A stretch of DNA of 43,700 bases from Smittium mucronatum (Eukaryota > Kickxellomycota > Harpellomycetes > Harpellales > Legeriomycetaceae): contig LSSL01001949.1 in NCBI GenBank assembly GCA_001953115.1, forward strand, positions 3,569 to 47,268, written 5' to 3'. Below are positions 1-14,752 of this stretch, piece by piece; position 1 is the first letter of the stretch, and each line of letters opens with the position of its first letter. A program made the position numbers and the translations under genes. Below the pieces are notes generated by a model that searched no databases, was not told the DNA's origin, and saw only the letters and a program-made list of their open reading frames with translations.

Positions 1-1285
1 TTATGGAATTTATGTTTAATATTTAAAAATTTAAAAAACTTAATGAATCGAATATTTAATTTGATTTTATAGTTTCAAATCACAAAGTAATTTTATTTAC
101 CCAGAGCTTTGCAATAAACAGGGATTTGGACGGATTGATAAACAGTAGCAGGCATATTTCATAGTAAAAATATATAAATATTAGGTATCAAAGATAGAAG
201 AACTTATTTTTGATAAAAAAATAGGCTTTTCAATTTTATTAATTCATAGCGCAGTTTCTGACTGTAAAAATAAAAAAATTGATAACAAAGGGTTATTAAA
301 TGGTTAAAAAGAGCGAGTTATAAGGTAAAATCGGTGTTATTAAAATTTTAATATACAAAAAAATAAATTAAATACCCTATGAAACTTAAAAAAATCCAAA
401 AAAAAAAAAAAAAATTCAACAAAAAAGCTAGAGTTTATCTATTTATTTATATAATGATTATGGGATCTTTTTGGAGCCGGATTAATATCCCATCCTTTGG
501 AATCTAGATGTGCAAGACAATTAAAAATAAAAAACAAATATTTTTTTAAAAAATATTAAAAAAATCCCTGTGGAAATTATTTTTTAGAATCAAAAAATAA
601 AAAATTGTGCAAATAAATTAGGAATATTATTATTATTATTATTTTAAGTTATATTCGAATCTCGACTTTAATTTGGTTTTATACTATTACAGATCTTTAG
701 TATCTATCATAAAAAAAAATACTAAATCAAATAGAATATTTAACGTTTTTTTAAATGCTAAAAATTATTTTATTTGGTAAATAATAGTGAATTTTCTAAA
801 CGAAAAATATGAATTTTGGCTACAAATAAATTGATATAAGATAATCAAAGTAATATTTGTAATATTTGATATTTAGATTCTAGTCTTTATATAACATTTT
901 TCTGACAATTTTGGAAGCTTTTATTTTCTTATTTTTAAAAAATTACCTTTCAAAAGTTAAAGAAAAAACTGAATTATTAATCACTTTTTTATACGAATTA
1001 TTTTCATTTTGGTTTTTTAAGATTATAAAGTTTTAAAAATATCGAAAAATTCAATTTTTTTTCGTTTTTTATATAAATTCGGCTTTAGTCGAATATGATA
1101 CTTCATACTTATATATTTTTACTATGAAATATGCCTGCTACTGTTTATCAATCCGTCCAAATCCCTGTTTATTGCAAAGCTCTGAGTAAATAAAATTGCT
1201 TTGCGATTTGAAACTAGAAAATCAAATTAAATATTCGATTCATTAATTTTTTTAAATTTTTAAATATTAAACATAAATTCCATAA
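1..1285. mobile_element. Foldback element with ~180-bp terminal inverted repeats
   Basis: Bases 1-181 return as reverse complement at about 1105-1285 with only a handful of mismatches; for example GGGATTTGGACGGATTGATA on the left is matched by TATCAATCCGTCCAAATCCC on the right. The ~920 bp between the arms are very AT-rich and hold no credible ORF, so the element is non-autonomous. Long, nearly identical arms are typical of foldback or Mutator-like non-autonomous elements; the superfamily cannot be fixed because the left end lies at the window edge and the target duplication is not visible. The start of the interior (ATTAGGTATCAAAGAT, about 180) recurs in the degraded element near 30890, so this is a family. 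Confidence 0.85.
624..644. repeat. (ATT)n microsatellite
   Basis: About seven consecutive ATT units inside the interior of the first foldback element. Confidence 0.9.
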
Positions 1286-3159
1286 TAAAAAAAATTATCG
1301 CCTGTTTGATTCACCAGAGATGTATATTAAATCGAAGATCATCCTATTTTTTAATTTGTTGCAAAATGTATAACCTTTTTTGTTTATTTGATAATGTATA
1401 GCCCGGTAAAGAAGGGAAAAAATTGAAAATTATCTGATAATAGTTCAGAATAACCTAAATTTCATATTAAAATCGTTTATTTTTATATATTATATAAACA
1501 AGTAGATTTATTTTAATTTTTTAAAATTAAGTTTAAATTTTGACTATTTTTACAATAATTTTACAAATCTCGGCTATCTAATTAAAATTTAAAATTTAAG
1601 ACTAACTATGTTTCGTATCTCCATCTTTTTTATTTGAATACATTTACATATAATATTTTAGCGAATTACAGATAGATCTGTTTTTTTATAAATTCATAAA
1701 AAGAAAATTCTCTTATAATTGACTCATTAACTTTATATGGTATTTTAGTAAATTACTTTTATAGATATCCACAAAAATATAATATGTTATATTATAATTT
1801 TTTATCAAATTGTATTGTCGTGGATATTTAATTTTGTAATAACATATCCACAATATTTTTTTAAAATATATTATTACTAATATCAACCTATTTTGTTTTT
1901 TTTTTCATTTTTAAACAAAAATTTAATATAGTTTAAAATAAATATTGAGAAAAATTTTAATCCTATATGACCTCTATTACAACATTATTTTATTCTTATC
2001 ATAGCTTTCTATTTTATTTTAGGCTTATTGACCCTTCGAGATTCATCTTTACTTGAATTTCTTTTATTTTGGTTTCCACTCATCTAAAAAGAATTATCAT
2101 AAGTTAATATTAATATTTATAGCCTTTTTTATAATATAAGAGATTAAATATCATTCTTAATATAATTATTTGATTTAAAACTTCTATCAATAGAAATTTT
2201 TTTTAGAATATTCATACAAAACCCAATTCAAGCATATTTTTTATTTTTTTGAAGTTATAAAAATTAAAATACTTTAGAATTACTTTTTTACAATAAATTT
2301 TTTTCAAAAATTCCACTCTATCATTATTATTAATTAAAATAAAGAAAGATTTTATGGAATCAAGGTGTATATATTATTTATTTTTCAAGTAAAATATAAT
2401 TTCCTTTCAATGATTTAATATATCACTTTAATATATATTGTTTTTTTTTCCTTTCTTTATATTATTACTGCCTTTTAAATCTTTTTAGCCTAAGCTTTTT
2501 TTTTATATTTTACTCTTTAAATCAATATTCTTTTAGTTGATTTGGTTTTACTTTAGATATAATTGAATTTTTAATATTTTAATACATATTTAATATCTAT
2601 GTTTTAAAAGTTTAGCTTATTTATATATAAAATGTATCTAATAGTGCTATCTTCCCTCCAATGATTAATCCCATAATTATATTATGATAATATATATATA
2701 TAATTTTTAAAAAAATTTCTGTCAATTTTTTTTCTTCTTATTTACCATATTTTAAAAAAAAATTGGGTATCTGAGTATTATCCTATTACACACCCAGCCC
2801 CTTCTCCCCTTAATACAATATAACTACGTAGCATGAGAGTATTTTTGAATTAAATTAATTAAATTCAGATCATTTAAATTTACTTTAGATTAGTTAAATA
2901 TTTTCAAGATTTAATTTATTATATTAAACTTTAGGGACTTTTCGTGAATATTTCTTTTATAAAAGCTTCATGTAATACACTGAGATATTTATTGAATTTT
3001 TTTTTGTTAAATTAACATTTTTGGAATTTGAAACTTTGATATGGAACACATATTATATCAAATGGTTTTATTGTGTTATTTTTAATCAAATTATTATTTG
3101 ATTTTATTGATATATTTTATCCGAAATATTAATTTTTAGTAACAAATAATAAATATTAA

Positions 3160-3560
3160 TCAAACTTTCATTTTAACTTTTTATGAAGTTATAATAGGAA
3201 TTTTTTTATAATATAAAAGCTATTTATTGTCAGAACTATTATTATACTACCAATTCACATATTGATCACTTCTTATTCTTTTTAACCAATAAATTTTAAG
3301 AATTTAAATTTAAATTTTTTGATGCATAGTTGTAAAAAATATACAAATTTAATTTGCCAATACAAACTTAATCATTTAAAATGATATTTATAAAAGGTAG
3401 AAGAATTGTTAGAATGCAAATAGTCATATTACTGGTTATTTATATTGTTTTTAATAAGATTTTTTCACTTTGGACCTTCAATATAAGTTTTTTAATATTT
3501 ATATATTATTTATTTATTGTGAATTATTTAATATTTCTACATAAATATTTAATTTTTCAA
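3160..3560. repeat. AT-decayed dispersed repeat, paired with 31815-32250
   Basis: The stretch aligns in direct orientation with 31815-32250. Shared landmarks are a TATTGTCAG core near 3227 and 31896, and AATTTAATTTGCCAATACA near 3347 against AATTTCATTTGCCAACACA near 32013. Many G or C positions of the downstream copy are A or T here, including C-to-A changes. The class is unknown. Confidence 0.6.
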
Positions 3561-4861
3561 TTTCTAATTAAATTTTATGAGGTATTTTTTACTTTTGGTT
3601 TTTTTATTGTATAAAAACATTATGTTGTCTATTAAAGACTGAGATTTTTTTTGTTTCACAGTAATTAGAAAAAGAACTATAGAGTTTAAAAGAACTAAAA
3701 AATACGGCTAAAATAAAAATTAAGCCAAAAATTATTTTAAAATAGGTCTTCTTTCACTCTAATTTTTTTTTTACTTACTATTTATTTCTTTAATTCTTAT
3801 TAATATCATTTATATCGTATTTTTGATAATATTTAATTAAAATATTTTATTGTTATTCGCTTTTTTCATAATTCCAAATTCAGTATAAAATTTCGTTCAA
3901 TTTGATTTGGAGAATTTTCGATAAATATAAAACATAAATATTTTTTTTGATAAAAATATAAGTTTTTAAATTGATAAATTAGTCGCGAATCGCCAATACC
4001 AAATCCATAAAGTGCCATCTAATGTAAGTATGTCTTTTTTGAATTTTTTTCAGTATTTAAGCACGATTATTTTTTATTTTGTTTTTAATTGTAATTTTTC
4101 CCTTTCTTTTGTAGATGTTGGGGAAAAAATACATGCTTTTTTGTTTAATAATCTATAATCTAGCTATGGTTCTAGAAAATAATGATCTATTATTTACTAT
4201 AATTTTTTAATTTTTAGTATTTAAAAATATTATTAATATCAAATTTTTTATTTAGACTCTTAATATTAAAAAAACAGACAGGGAAATTAAAGAGCCTTTT
4301 ATTGCTATAAAAAGTTTTTAAATTCAATGGAAACTTTTTTTCTGAAAAATGTAACATTTTTCTAAAATATGAACCTCTCAGTACTATTGCATAAATAAAA
4401 AAAATGCGGCATAAAATTCTATAAAATATTATATAGATTCAAAATAAGGGGTTTTTTTTTTCGAATTAAGAAATTTTTTGATTGAAATCATAATTAATTA
4501 ATTTGATTTTTCGCTAAACTAGTTTTTTCTTCTTCTATGACCAAATATTTTACATTTAAATTTACCATAAAGAAAAGAATTTGTAAATAAAAATCAATTG
4601 TAACGACGTTTTTCAATTTGTATTTGTTAATTTACTTAATTTTAGCTTCAAATAAACTGGTTTAGACTATCAATATTGGGCTTCATGTACAAATTTATAT
4701 GTTTAATGTTTAATTTGAAAAAAAATAATCACATAAACTAAAATATATCCAAAATTTTATACATTTTTATTAAGTTATATTTTTATACACTCAATAATAC
4801 CGCATGGTTGTTATTTCAGAAAAATGCATTAACCTTTTTAAAAAAGGTTTCTATTATTTTG

Positions 4862-4890
4862 AATATATATATGTATATATATATATATAT
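4862..4890. repeat. (TA)n microsatellite
   Basis: About 14 TA units with a single G interruption. Confidence 0.9.
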
Positions 4891-7800
4891 CCAGGAGGAA
4901 AGGTTCATCGAATTTGAAATCTCTGAGCTAATCTACTAATAGTTTTTAAATTTAAATTTAATTTGATCAAATTTAGCTTTTTTTAAATTAAATTTTCATA
5001 TTATATATTTAATTGAGGAGAGTATATTACATGTTTTCAAGAATTTTTTCAATAAAATATAAAATCCGGCTCCATGAATGAGACTATACTAATATTTCAT
5101 GAAGCTTTTTTTTCTATTATTTTAAATGATAAATGAGATTTTGGAATAGAAAAATTGAATACTATTAAAAATTATGTTTAAAGAAAATTAAATCTGATCA
5201 CTTTCCTATTAGTAGCCAAAAAAACATGAAAAAAATTAATTGTGTTGATTTAATGCATACCATTGCCTTTTAAGCAATTTTTTTTTGTTTCCGGATTTTT
5301 TATCCGACTTATATTGTTTTGTTATATTTTATATTAGTATTCCCTTCTTAAAAAATTACCTTGAATTAAAGATATAAGAGCTACCCTTATGCTACAAATT
5401 TACTTTATTTAGTGTTAATTGTTACTCTTCTGATTAAATATTTATTATTTTTTGGTTCCTTAATTATATTGAATCATTAATTGAAATTATATTATCTCTT
5501 CTTCGAATAACCAATTTTTGGATTAATCTCTGATTTTTAAATTTTTTGGAAACTGTATGCTTTGGACTATTTTTTTTTTTTGCTTTAATTAAATCAAATT
5601 ATAGTAAATTGGTATTAATTAGTTCAATTTTAGAGTGGATTTTATTCTAATTAATAAAATGATATTTTATGATAGTACTGAGTGAATTTATGATATTATA
5701 TCTCGCATTTATTTTTTTCCCTTACCAAATATAAATCGGGCCATAATTTGTTTATTTATTCTCTGGATCATTTAAAGTCTATTTAAATAATTTGAAATAC
5801 GATTTGAAAATTTTAGCATAATTCAAGGAGTAAAAAATTGTATCATTATCTTCTGAGAATAATTAAAAGACTTTCGATATTTTTAAGGGAAATTCATGTC
5901 TTAAAGTTTCGTTTCATCATTATATTTTATTAGAATTGATTTTTTTTAGAACATAAAACAAAACTATAGTTTAAAAATTGTTTTGGTTTCAATGGATATT
6001 TTTTTAATTTTAATTTTTGAGAGATATCACTTCTGTCTAAGAAAGGTTTTATTAATTTCAGCAGCACACATACTGTTGATTCATTCACTGAGATTATACA
6101 ATAAAAATTATATTTGATATTTTTCTCTTCTTAAAATTATTATAAGATTATTTTTTAAACAATCATTCTGTAATTCCTTTAATCCTTTCAGCCAGATAAT
6201 TTTTTTACTCATAAAAAAACATATTTAGCTCTGCCATATATAATAATAGGAGCTAAAAAAAAAATTTTTTTTGCCATAGTAAATCATTTTAATGTTTTTT
6301 TAATGCATAAAAAATGATTATATAGACCGAAAGCCCCACCAATCTTCTATTATTTTCTATTTTAATATAAATTAAAATATCTCTAATAAAATAAAAATAT
6401 TCAAATTTGCACTTTTTTTTATCCTTATTTTATATAATCAAAATTAGAATTCAATATTATGTATTTAATTTAAAAATATTGAAATTTTCTAGTGTATTTT
6501 ATCTCAAAAAATCCATACTTATCTATTTATAAGTTTTTATGAATTGTTTTAGTCCAATTATTCTGACAAAACCTTTTTTTTAGTTTTATATAAGGCTCAA
6601 TTTTAGTTCTGCAAATATTTTTCCATCGTGAAATTATTTTTTCTATTTCTGAATTCGGGATCAAGAAAAAAAAACTAATTTTTTTAGTTTAGCGTTTTCT
6701 TCTGATTTCATTTCGCCCATTGAAATATTTGATAGTTTATAAAGATAGATTTTTAATGCTAGTGCCAAAATTTCATAAAAACTTGTATTAAAAAAAAATA
6801 AAATACCTGAAATCTTTGAATTATTAATAATAAAATTTAAAAGCGAAATATAATTTCTTATTTAATATTTAATGTGAGATTATTAATTTTATAAAAATGC
6901 TAAAATCTTGGTTTCATAGAAGTCTTATTAAAATAATAAATAACTTTTTTCTTTATTTTTGAAATAACTGCATTTTACTAAAGATTCATCTTTATGAAAT
7001 AATTTTTTTATATATTTTGAATTTTAATTGGCTGTATAATAAGATTTTTAAAAAAATCTATCCTCCATTTCAAATTAAAGATTTTAAATTGATTTTTTTT
7101 TAGTTAAATTAATAAATAATGTTTGGCCAGGTTTTAAATTATTTGATATTTATAAAATTATAATTTATTATTGGAAGCTACTAATATCATATTTAGCATA
7201 AATAATAGCGACTATCGACCGATAATAAAGATAAAGTATTCTAAAAAATTATTCACTTGCTCATCTGAGAAAACTGTTAGTTAAAATGATTTATGTATGT
7301 ATTTAATACCCTTCATTGGTTTTATTAAAATTTAATAATGCTAAAAATATGGCCATTTAATTATTTTACTTCTGTTTTTCAAGGATTTGTCTTTTTTATC
7401 ATTCTAAATTTAAAAATATGCTATTTATAGCATCAATAAAGAATTAAATTGAAAAAAAGTATTTTGATAGCTTTGAATAGTGGTAAATAAAATTCTATTT
7501 GATTGGTTTTTAATTATACACCAAATTTAAATTAATTAAAGTCGCGATGTTTTGGAAATTTTTACAATTTTTACATTTTATACATAATGACTATTTGCAA
7601 TCATATTCACATCTATCAAAATCCCAAATATATAATTCTACCTAGAAATCATATTTAATTGAATCTTTTTTGTAAATTAAAAACAATTTAGACAAAAAAA
7701 ATCGTAATTCTAAAAAAATACATAAAATTTATCTCCAAAAGGGAAAATTTTATTATAAATTTTAATAATAATAAACCATAATACCAGAGCATTTAAAATG

Positions 7801-10800
7801 CTTTATATCAATCTTATAAAAAAATTTATATAAATAAATAATGGGTATAATAAAATTATTTTGGATAATTTCATTATATTTTGGCAAAAAGTTTTGAAAA
7901 AAACAGATTTTCGTATGTTTCAATTGCTCTTTTTTTCAAAAAAAAATTTTCTACCGGTGATTTTTAAGTAATAGATAAATTTTTATAAAAAACAACAATA
8001 AAAACAAAAAAATGTAATATTTTCGATTATAAATACTCAAATGATTTAAATATCTGAAAAATAATCTATCTAAAATATAAAATAACCCAAAATGTGAATT
8101 ATTTATTATTTTACAGGGTTTATTAAATTATTGATATTATTACTTTTGAATCAAATCTTTGGGATCGAAAAAATGGATTTTATTTAAAAATCAAACCTAA
8201 ATTCATGCATAGACATTATTTAATTCGGTCTTTTACGAGAAAAATAGACCCAAGATAAATAATCACTGAAAAAACACTTTATTTGAATAAATTTTTAACT
8301 TTTGCTTTTGTATTTATTTTTTCCTGTAAATTGGTTTTTTTTTTTGAATTTTTAAAAAAATTTAGAGTTTATTTCAACTATCGAAATTTTCAAATTTTTA
8401 TATAATAATACAGTATGGAATTAAATCAAAGAAATTAGACTGCTTCTGATTCACAATAATGGATAAAAAATTTATTTTTTTTAAAAAAAAAATCGATTAT
8501 ATATCGTTTTTTTTTAGAATCAATCTTTTGACTTTAATTTTCTAGTACACATTAAGCTAAATACTAGATTAAAAAAATAATAGAAAAATCAGAAATAACC
8601 CAAATTAACAAAAACCAAAAAAAATAGCTAATTTCAGAAAATGAAAAAAAAAATCAAAACATTCATTTTTCTTAAGCTGATATTATAATAAAGAAAATAA
8701 CGGGTGGATTTTAGAACTTAATTTTTTCTAAAAAAATTATAATACAATTTTTTTTGTTTGAATTTTCATAAATATTTAATCTTTATACCATTAGAAATAA
8801 ATCAAAACAGTTTCATTATTCTTATAATTTAGGCATGTAACTTGATCGAAATAATTATTATATAAAAACTACCTCAATCGAATTTTTTTTCCACGAAGTA
8901 ATATCAGTTTTTTATTAATGATTAATATAAATGGTCTTATATTGAATGCAAATTTTATAAATTGATATATATTTTTTGCAAAATAAGGAGGTTACAGCAA
9001 TATTATCATAGAAAATCCTAATAAAATAACTTCTCATAACTTAGTTATCTTGTTTTTTTTTTCTATGATATCTGCTATAGGATTTAAACTTATCCAAAAA
9101 ATAAATTTCAGTTTCTTTATTTGCCTAATAATTATATAAAAAATAATCTCGGAATATTTTGTTTCTATTATATTTTTCTAAAAAACATCTTAAATTTGTT
9201 CTAAAAATATACAAGTTCAAATATAAGGGGGATAAATCACTATTTTCTGTAAAAAAAATAAAAATTTAAATCTTATATAAAGATGTCTCAGTTATCAAAC
9301 CCAGATTAATAAAAAAATCTCAAGTTTTGGATCTATTAGTTTCCAAAAATGATTAAAATTAGAATTAATAAAACTTTTCCAAAGTTTAAAATTGCTTTTA
9401 TGTTTTTGTGAGAGTAATTAATTATATATAGCCGAATTTTTAACATTATAAAGAAAAAAGTTAAAAATCATTAAAATTTTTAATATATATATACTGCAAA
9501 ATTATTAGATTATGAATAAAATAACTATTAAAACTTTATTTTTTTATAATAGAAAAAACATTGAAAAAAATATTGAAGTTAATTTTTTAAAATTTTATTG
9601 CAATAAAATTCGATTTAAATTATAATATCTATCATAAAATCACTAGGTTTGAATATTAGTATTATATTTATAGTATATCCTCATTTAAAATATACTAGGT
9701 TTAATATAAGCTGTTAAGTGTGAAAAAATACAATATTTTTACATAGAAAATAAATAAATATACCAGAAAGCACCCGAAAAAAAAAAAATTCAAACCCCAA
9801 ATTTTTTTTCTAAAAGAGTTTCATTTTTAAAATTTTATTGATAAATTTTAATTTTATTTCTTTTATTTAATAGATGCGCTTTATTACTTCATAGCTCAAT
9901 TCTGATTTTTTTATACCTTAATTAGGTTCGACTAAATATTTATGAAAAAAAATAGATAATATTCATTTTTTTGAAAATTCTAAACTGAATTTTAGATTTT
10001 TTTAAAAAAAAGTCGTAATCAAGCAAATTTGTTATTTACACAAGAAAAATGACAAAGATAAATTTTATATTAACTTAAAAAACATTGATTTAAAGATTTA
10101 AAAATAAATATATGCAGATTCTTAGTAAATGAAAGATAAATAAATATACATTGTGAATTTAGAGGTTTTTATTTTGAACTGTATGGATATGTAAAAAAAA
10201 ATAAGATATTTAAATATTAATTATTAGTAAATTAATTATAAAATAAGTTATTTTTTGAGATATATTTAAATTTATAAAATTAAATTAAATTATGTTCTAA
10301 ATAAGATACTAAAAAAACTTGGCTATTAAGAAAAAATTTCATCTAATTTTACATGAATACCATCCTAAAAAAATAATCTGAACCCCCATTTATTGATATA
10401 AAAAAGATCTATTTTCATCTTTTAATTAATATAAAAGCGGAAAAAAAATTTTGACTGTTTTTTTTCTTTTTTCGGAATTTAATTACTTAATTTTATTAAA
10501 ATTAGTGAAAATACGGAAAATAATTTAATATTTATTTTCATTTTTAGATAATTTTTAAAGCAATACTTATATATTTAGCATCATTTTAGAAAATCGATTA
10601 TAGAATTTTTTTTATGATATCAGATTTTATAAAGCTATATTTTAAAAATTGGCTTTAATTTAAGTCAGTTTTGTATTTATCATTCACTTTATTCAAGAAA
10701 ATATTTTTTCGAATTATATTTTCTTTAAATTTTTGGTGATAAAGTTTTTTAAAGTTTAATTAAAATAGATATCTGAAACTTTTTACTAACAAAAAACCTA

Positions 10801-13800
10801 AAAAAATTTGTTGAAATAAATATTTCGAGTTATTATTCTAAAAATATCCAAAAAAAATTTAAAAAAATATAAGTAAAGTTTATATAAATGTAATTTACTA
10901 TTTATCCAAGCTTAAAATATAATATTGAAATGATTTTCATTTTAGAGGAATATATTCAGACTAATTTTTAAATTAAACCGTGATAAAATTCCATTAATTT
11001 TGTGATACTTTTGGTTTATTATGATTAAAAACGATCGCTTCGATTATTTAGACATACGAAATATAAAATTAAAACATCTAAATAGAAGTAATACATCAGT
11101 AATTCATAAAACAGAGATTTCAGAACCTGGATCTCAGATATATGCAGTTAATTTTAAAATAAATATATGAGCCTCCCACTGATTTCTGTAAAAGATAATT
11201 TTGTTATTAAATTGGATTCGGCCTATTAATTTATAATCAATAATCTCAAAGAAATCGTTTTAGATAAAATAAACCTTAATGAATAACTTATTTATTTACA
11301 GGAATCCAAACTATTAGAGCTATCAGTTAAATATTTATGTTGAAAATGTGCACCTTTTTATATTTTAAACGCGTTTTAAGTTACCGAAATCCTTAATTTG
11401 ATGTGTTTTTTCTGGTTTTCTTGATCCTAAGTGGTTATTAATTATATTTTTATATTATGAATTAAATTAAACCTTAATGGAAAAATTAAAAAAAATCTTC
11501 AATTTCAGATCGATTTATGGAAAAAAATAGAATTTTTTTGTTTGAATTGAAATTTTGATATAATTTATTTATTTTTCTAAATAATTCAAATATTAAAATC
11601 CTTGGTAAATTCTCTGCTAAATAAGGAATGTGTAATATCTAAAGATTAAATATATACCTTCAGTATAACGTTAAAGACTGAAAACGATTATTGGAAATTT
11701 TATTTTGGTTATTAAGTATCCGTTAATAGATGAAAATAGAGTAATTAGATATTATTATTATTTTGATAAATATAAACACCATCCAAAAATTGAACTTATA
11801 ATTGAAAAAGTATTATTTTTTTTGGTGAATTTGCATAAAATTGGCAATAAAAAATAAAAAATGAAGGATAAAGGTAATTTAAATATTTGTGAAATTTTTT
11901 TAAAAAAAAAGTATTATAATATTAATATATGTATAATATTGTCCTTATTAAATTATTTTTTATATATTTTTGGAAAATAAACTATTTGAATAGAATATTA
12001 ATCTTAAATCATATTTTAATAATAAAAAATATGAGTTGGCCCAGAAAAAAATAATATTTACAATAGAATTAACATCAGACCCCCCATCTCTTTGTTTTAA
12101 ATTTTTATATTATACCTTCCAACTACCAAATTCAGAAAAATTATGTTCTAATTGGGTTTAGTGTAAATCAATTCTAAAAATTTAATTTCAATTGTAAACA
12201 GTACATTAAGATTCAAAAAAATTGAAAATAAATCGGAAAAAAGTGTAATCAATTTCAGAATAAGTAACTTCAAATTTGGAAAAAAATAAGTCCTAGTTCG
12301 GAAATTTTGTGTAGCTTTACAAGAACTCATTTCCTGTATTAATTATACTTTTGTTTCAAATAATAATAGGAGGAAACTATTTGAGTTGGTTAATGATTTT
12401 TATTAGAAATAATTTTGAAAATATATGTTTATACCATTGTTTGAGCTCACTTATATTTTCGAATACTCAAGATAGATTAAATCTAGGAATATAATTTCAT
12501 GATATATTAAACCAGTTATTGTTACTTTTTATAATTATAAAAATATTTTTACTTAAAAATTATGTTTATTTAATCGCCAGTACAAGTTTGCCAGTTTAAT
12601 GAACACAATAAATTTTTAATCAATGGAAAACACCATATATCATGCACTTAATTATTTAATAGCTTTTAAATCATTCATAATACTGGATATCTTCAAATGG
12701 ATACCTCTGAAACCAATTTTTTACAGAGGACATATAAATAAATATTTTTATACTGTTAAATTATGGACTTCGCATTTTAATTGTTTTATTGAATTAATTT
12801 TTTGAAGAATTTCATTTATTTGGCCATTAAAAATTTTCAATAAATATAATATAAAAGAGAAATAATCCCCTGTATACACCCAAATATGTATAAATTTTTG
12901 GTACTGTAAATTAAAAGTTTAGGTAAAAACTACATGTAAACATACAGTATTTTTGAGAATAATCAGAACTTTAAAGATCGATAGGCTCAAAAATATTATG
13001 GAAGATTTTTGCGCGTATTATTTATAATATATTCTATAAAGAAACTGTAAAATATAATTAAAATAGCAATAGTTTATCGCGGATTTATGAAATTTTTAAC
13101 ATTATATCTGTTAATATTAGTTCCGATCATTTTTAGCAAATTCGACTCGTTTATCATATTATTGGATTTTTTTATGATGTGATTTAATAATTGAAACATA
13201 AGTTTTTTATTTTTTTATCATAATGGGGTTTATAATTTTTAAAAAATATGAAGTGTAAATATTAACAGTTTTTATTAACATAATCGATGATTATTTTAAC
13301 TGCACATCATATATAATTGTATCAACAATTTATAAATATATTTTTATATCTGTTTACTATTAATCCAAAATTGAAAACCACTTTTTTCGAATTTGATATC
13401 ATTTTTTTTTAAAATGCAAATCACTTATTCTGGAATTGATTGCACTTTTTTCCAATTGATTTTCATTTTTTTTTAATGTAAATGTTTTGTGTCTAATTGA
13501 AATATACCTTTTTCGTAATTGAATTTACATTTTCCGAATCTGATATTGAAAATGTTTAATAGCTTTTAAAAACCGTATAAAAATCTGTTATACATTTTTA
13601 GTAAATTCTCGACCGCTTCCATACTATAAAAATATATAAGCTATTTTATTTAAAAAATATCCAAAAAATTTAATTTTAAATAAACGGGTTTAACGATTCG
13701 GTGGTAATTAGCTTTTTAAAGTAGAATAATAGTATTACTGTTTCTTAAAAACTATTTTATTGTGTTTTTATTTTATGGAATAATATATGGGTTTTGTTCT

Positions 13801-14730
13801 ATTTATCCAGAAAAATAATAACATAGATATCAATTTTTGGTTGTGTATAGAAAAAAAATAGGGCCTAAAATATTTTTTAAATGAAAAAATTCAGAGTTAG
13901 AAAATAAGATGAGTATCAAATTCGATATAAAGAAAAATTAATTTTAACACCTATTATTTTCACTAAGTTCTGAAGAAAAAAATCCAATGTTTTTACAAAA
14001 TAATTCTTATATGAGATAAAGAATCCTAATGGATTTTTTTTTTTTTTAATTAAAATTTTACATAAATAATTATTTTAACCAGTTGTTGAGAATACGGCAA
14101 AGTTTATTCGGAAATAATTTGTGATACGTTTTTGTATAGGAAATCAAATCAAGCGACTGGCTTTTAGGGAATATTACTATTGTATTTTATTTTTTTGAAT
14201 GGTGGAATTTTTTATAAAAATTATTTCTCGATTTTTAATATTTCAACCTTTTTTAAAAAACAGTTATTATTTTTTTGCTAGATATATATTTTAAACAGAT
14301 CCAATATATGAAAAAAAAGGCACAAGAACAATTTTTTAAAGTGGGAGTTCGAAAAATAAAAATAAAAAGAGACCTCAAGGTTTTTATTAACATTATCTGA
14401 AGTGATTAATAGAAAAATATGGATCGATAGTATTAATAATACATAAACTCTTTACTGCTTTCTGAAATACAGTTGAAATGTTTTAATTTTTTTTTATAAA
14501 AATAAAAATAAGTTATAACCAAAAAAATATAAAATAAATGGTTTTCTATATAACAATAAGGTTTGCTAAATGAATGGGGTAAAATTATCAGCTAAAATAT
14601 TAAAAATTTTAAATATCTCGATTTATTTTTGTAACCTTTGACACTAATGAGTTTTTTTCATATAAAAAGAATTCAGCAAAAGAAATTATGAATTTCATCA
14701 AAATATTAATACACAATATTAGATTTGAGT

Positions 14731-14752
14731 GATTGTGATTGTGATTGTGATT
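14731..14752. repeat. (GATTGT)n hexanucleotide repeat
   Basis: Three and two-thirds perfect GATTGT units. On the minus strand they read as alternating Asn-His codons inside an ORF of 129 codons (14609-14998). Confidence 0.9.

Larger units (their letters stand above)
1286..14600. other. Gene-less, extremely AT-rich tract
   Basis: About 13 kb with no ORF of protein-like composition, no spliced gene that I could assemble, and no RNA gene. Sampled lines run from about 8 to 25% G+C, below the 25-33% seen in most sampled lines after 16.5 kb. Short ORFs (for example 77 codons at 3381-3614) are rich in Phe, Ile, Leu and Tyr, as expected from random AT-rich DNA. It holds simple repeats and at least one old repeat copy (3160-3560). 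It may be decayed transposon DNA or a heterochromatic or centromere-like block; the sequence does not decide. Confidence 0.7.

Noticed and set aside
3381..3614. 77-codon hydrophobic ORF
   Set aside because: It overlaps a degraded repeat that also occurs at 31815-32250, and its composition (Phe, Ile, Leu, Tyr) is that of random AT-rich DNA.
13380..13560. Loose repeats of AATTGA...TTTTCATTTTTTTT as a decayed copy of the CCAATT-array MITE
   Set aside because: The resemblance rests on AT-rich words that are common here; no inverted ends could be found.
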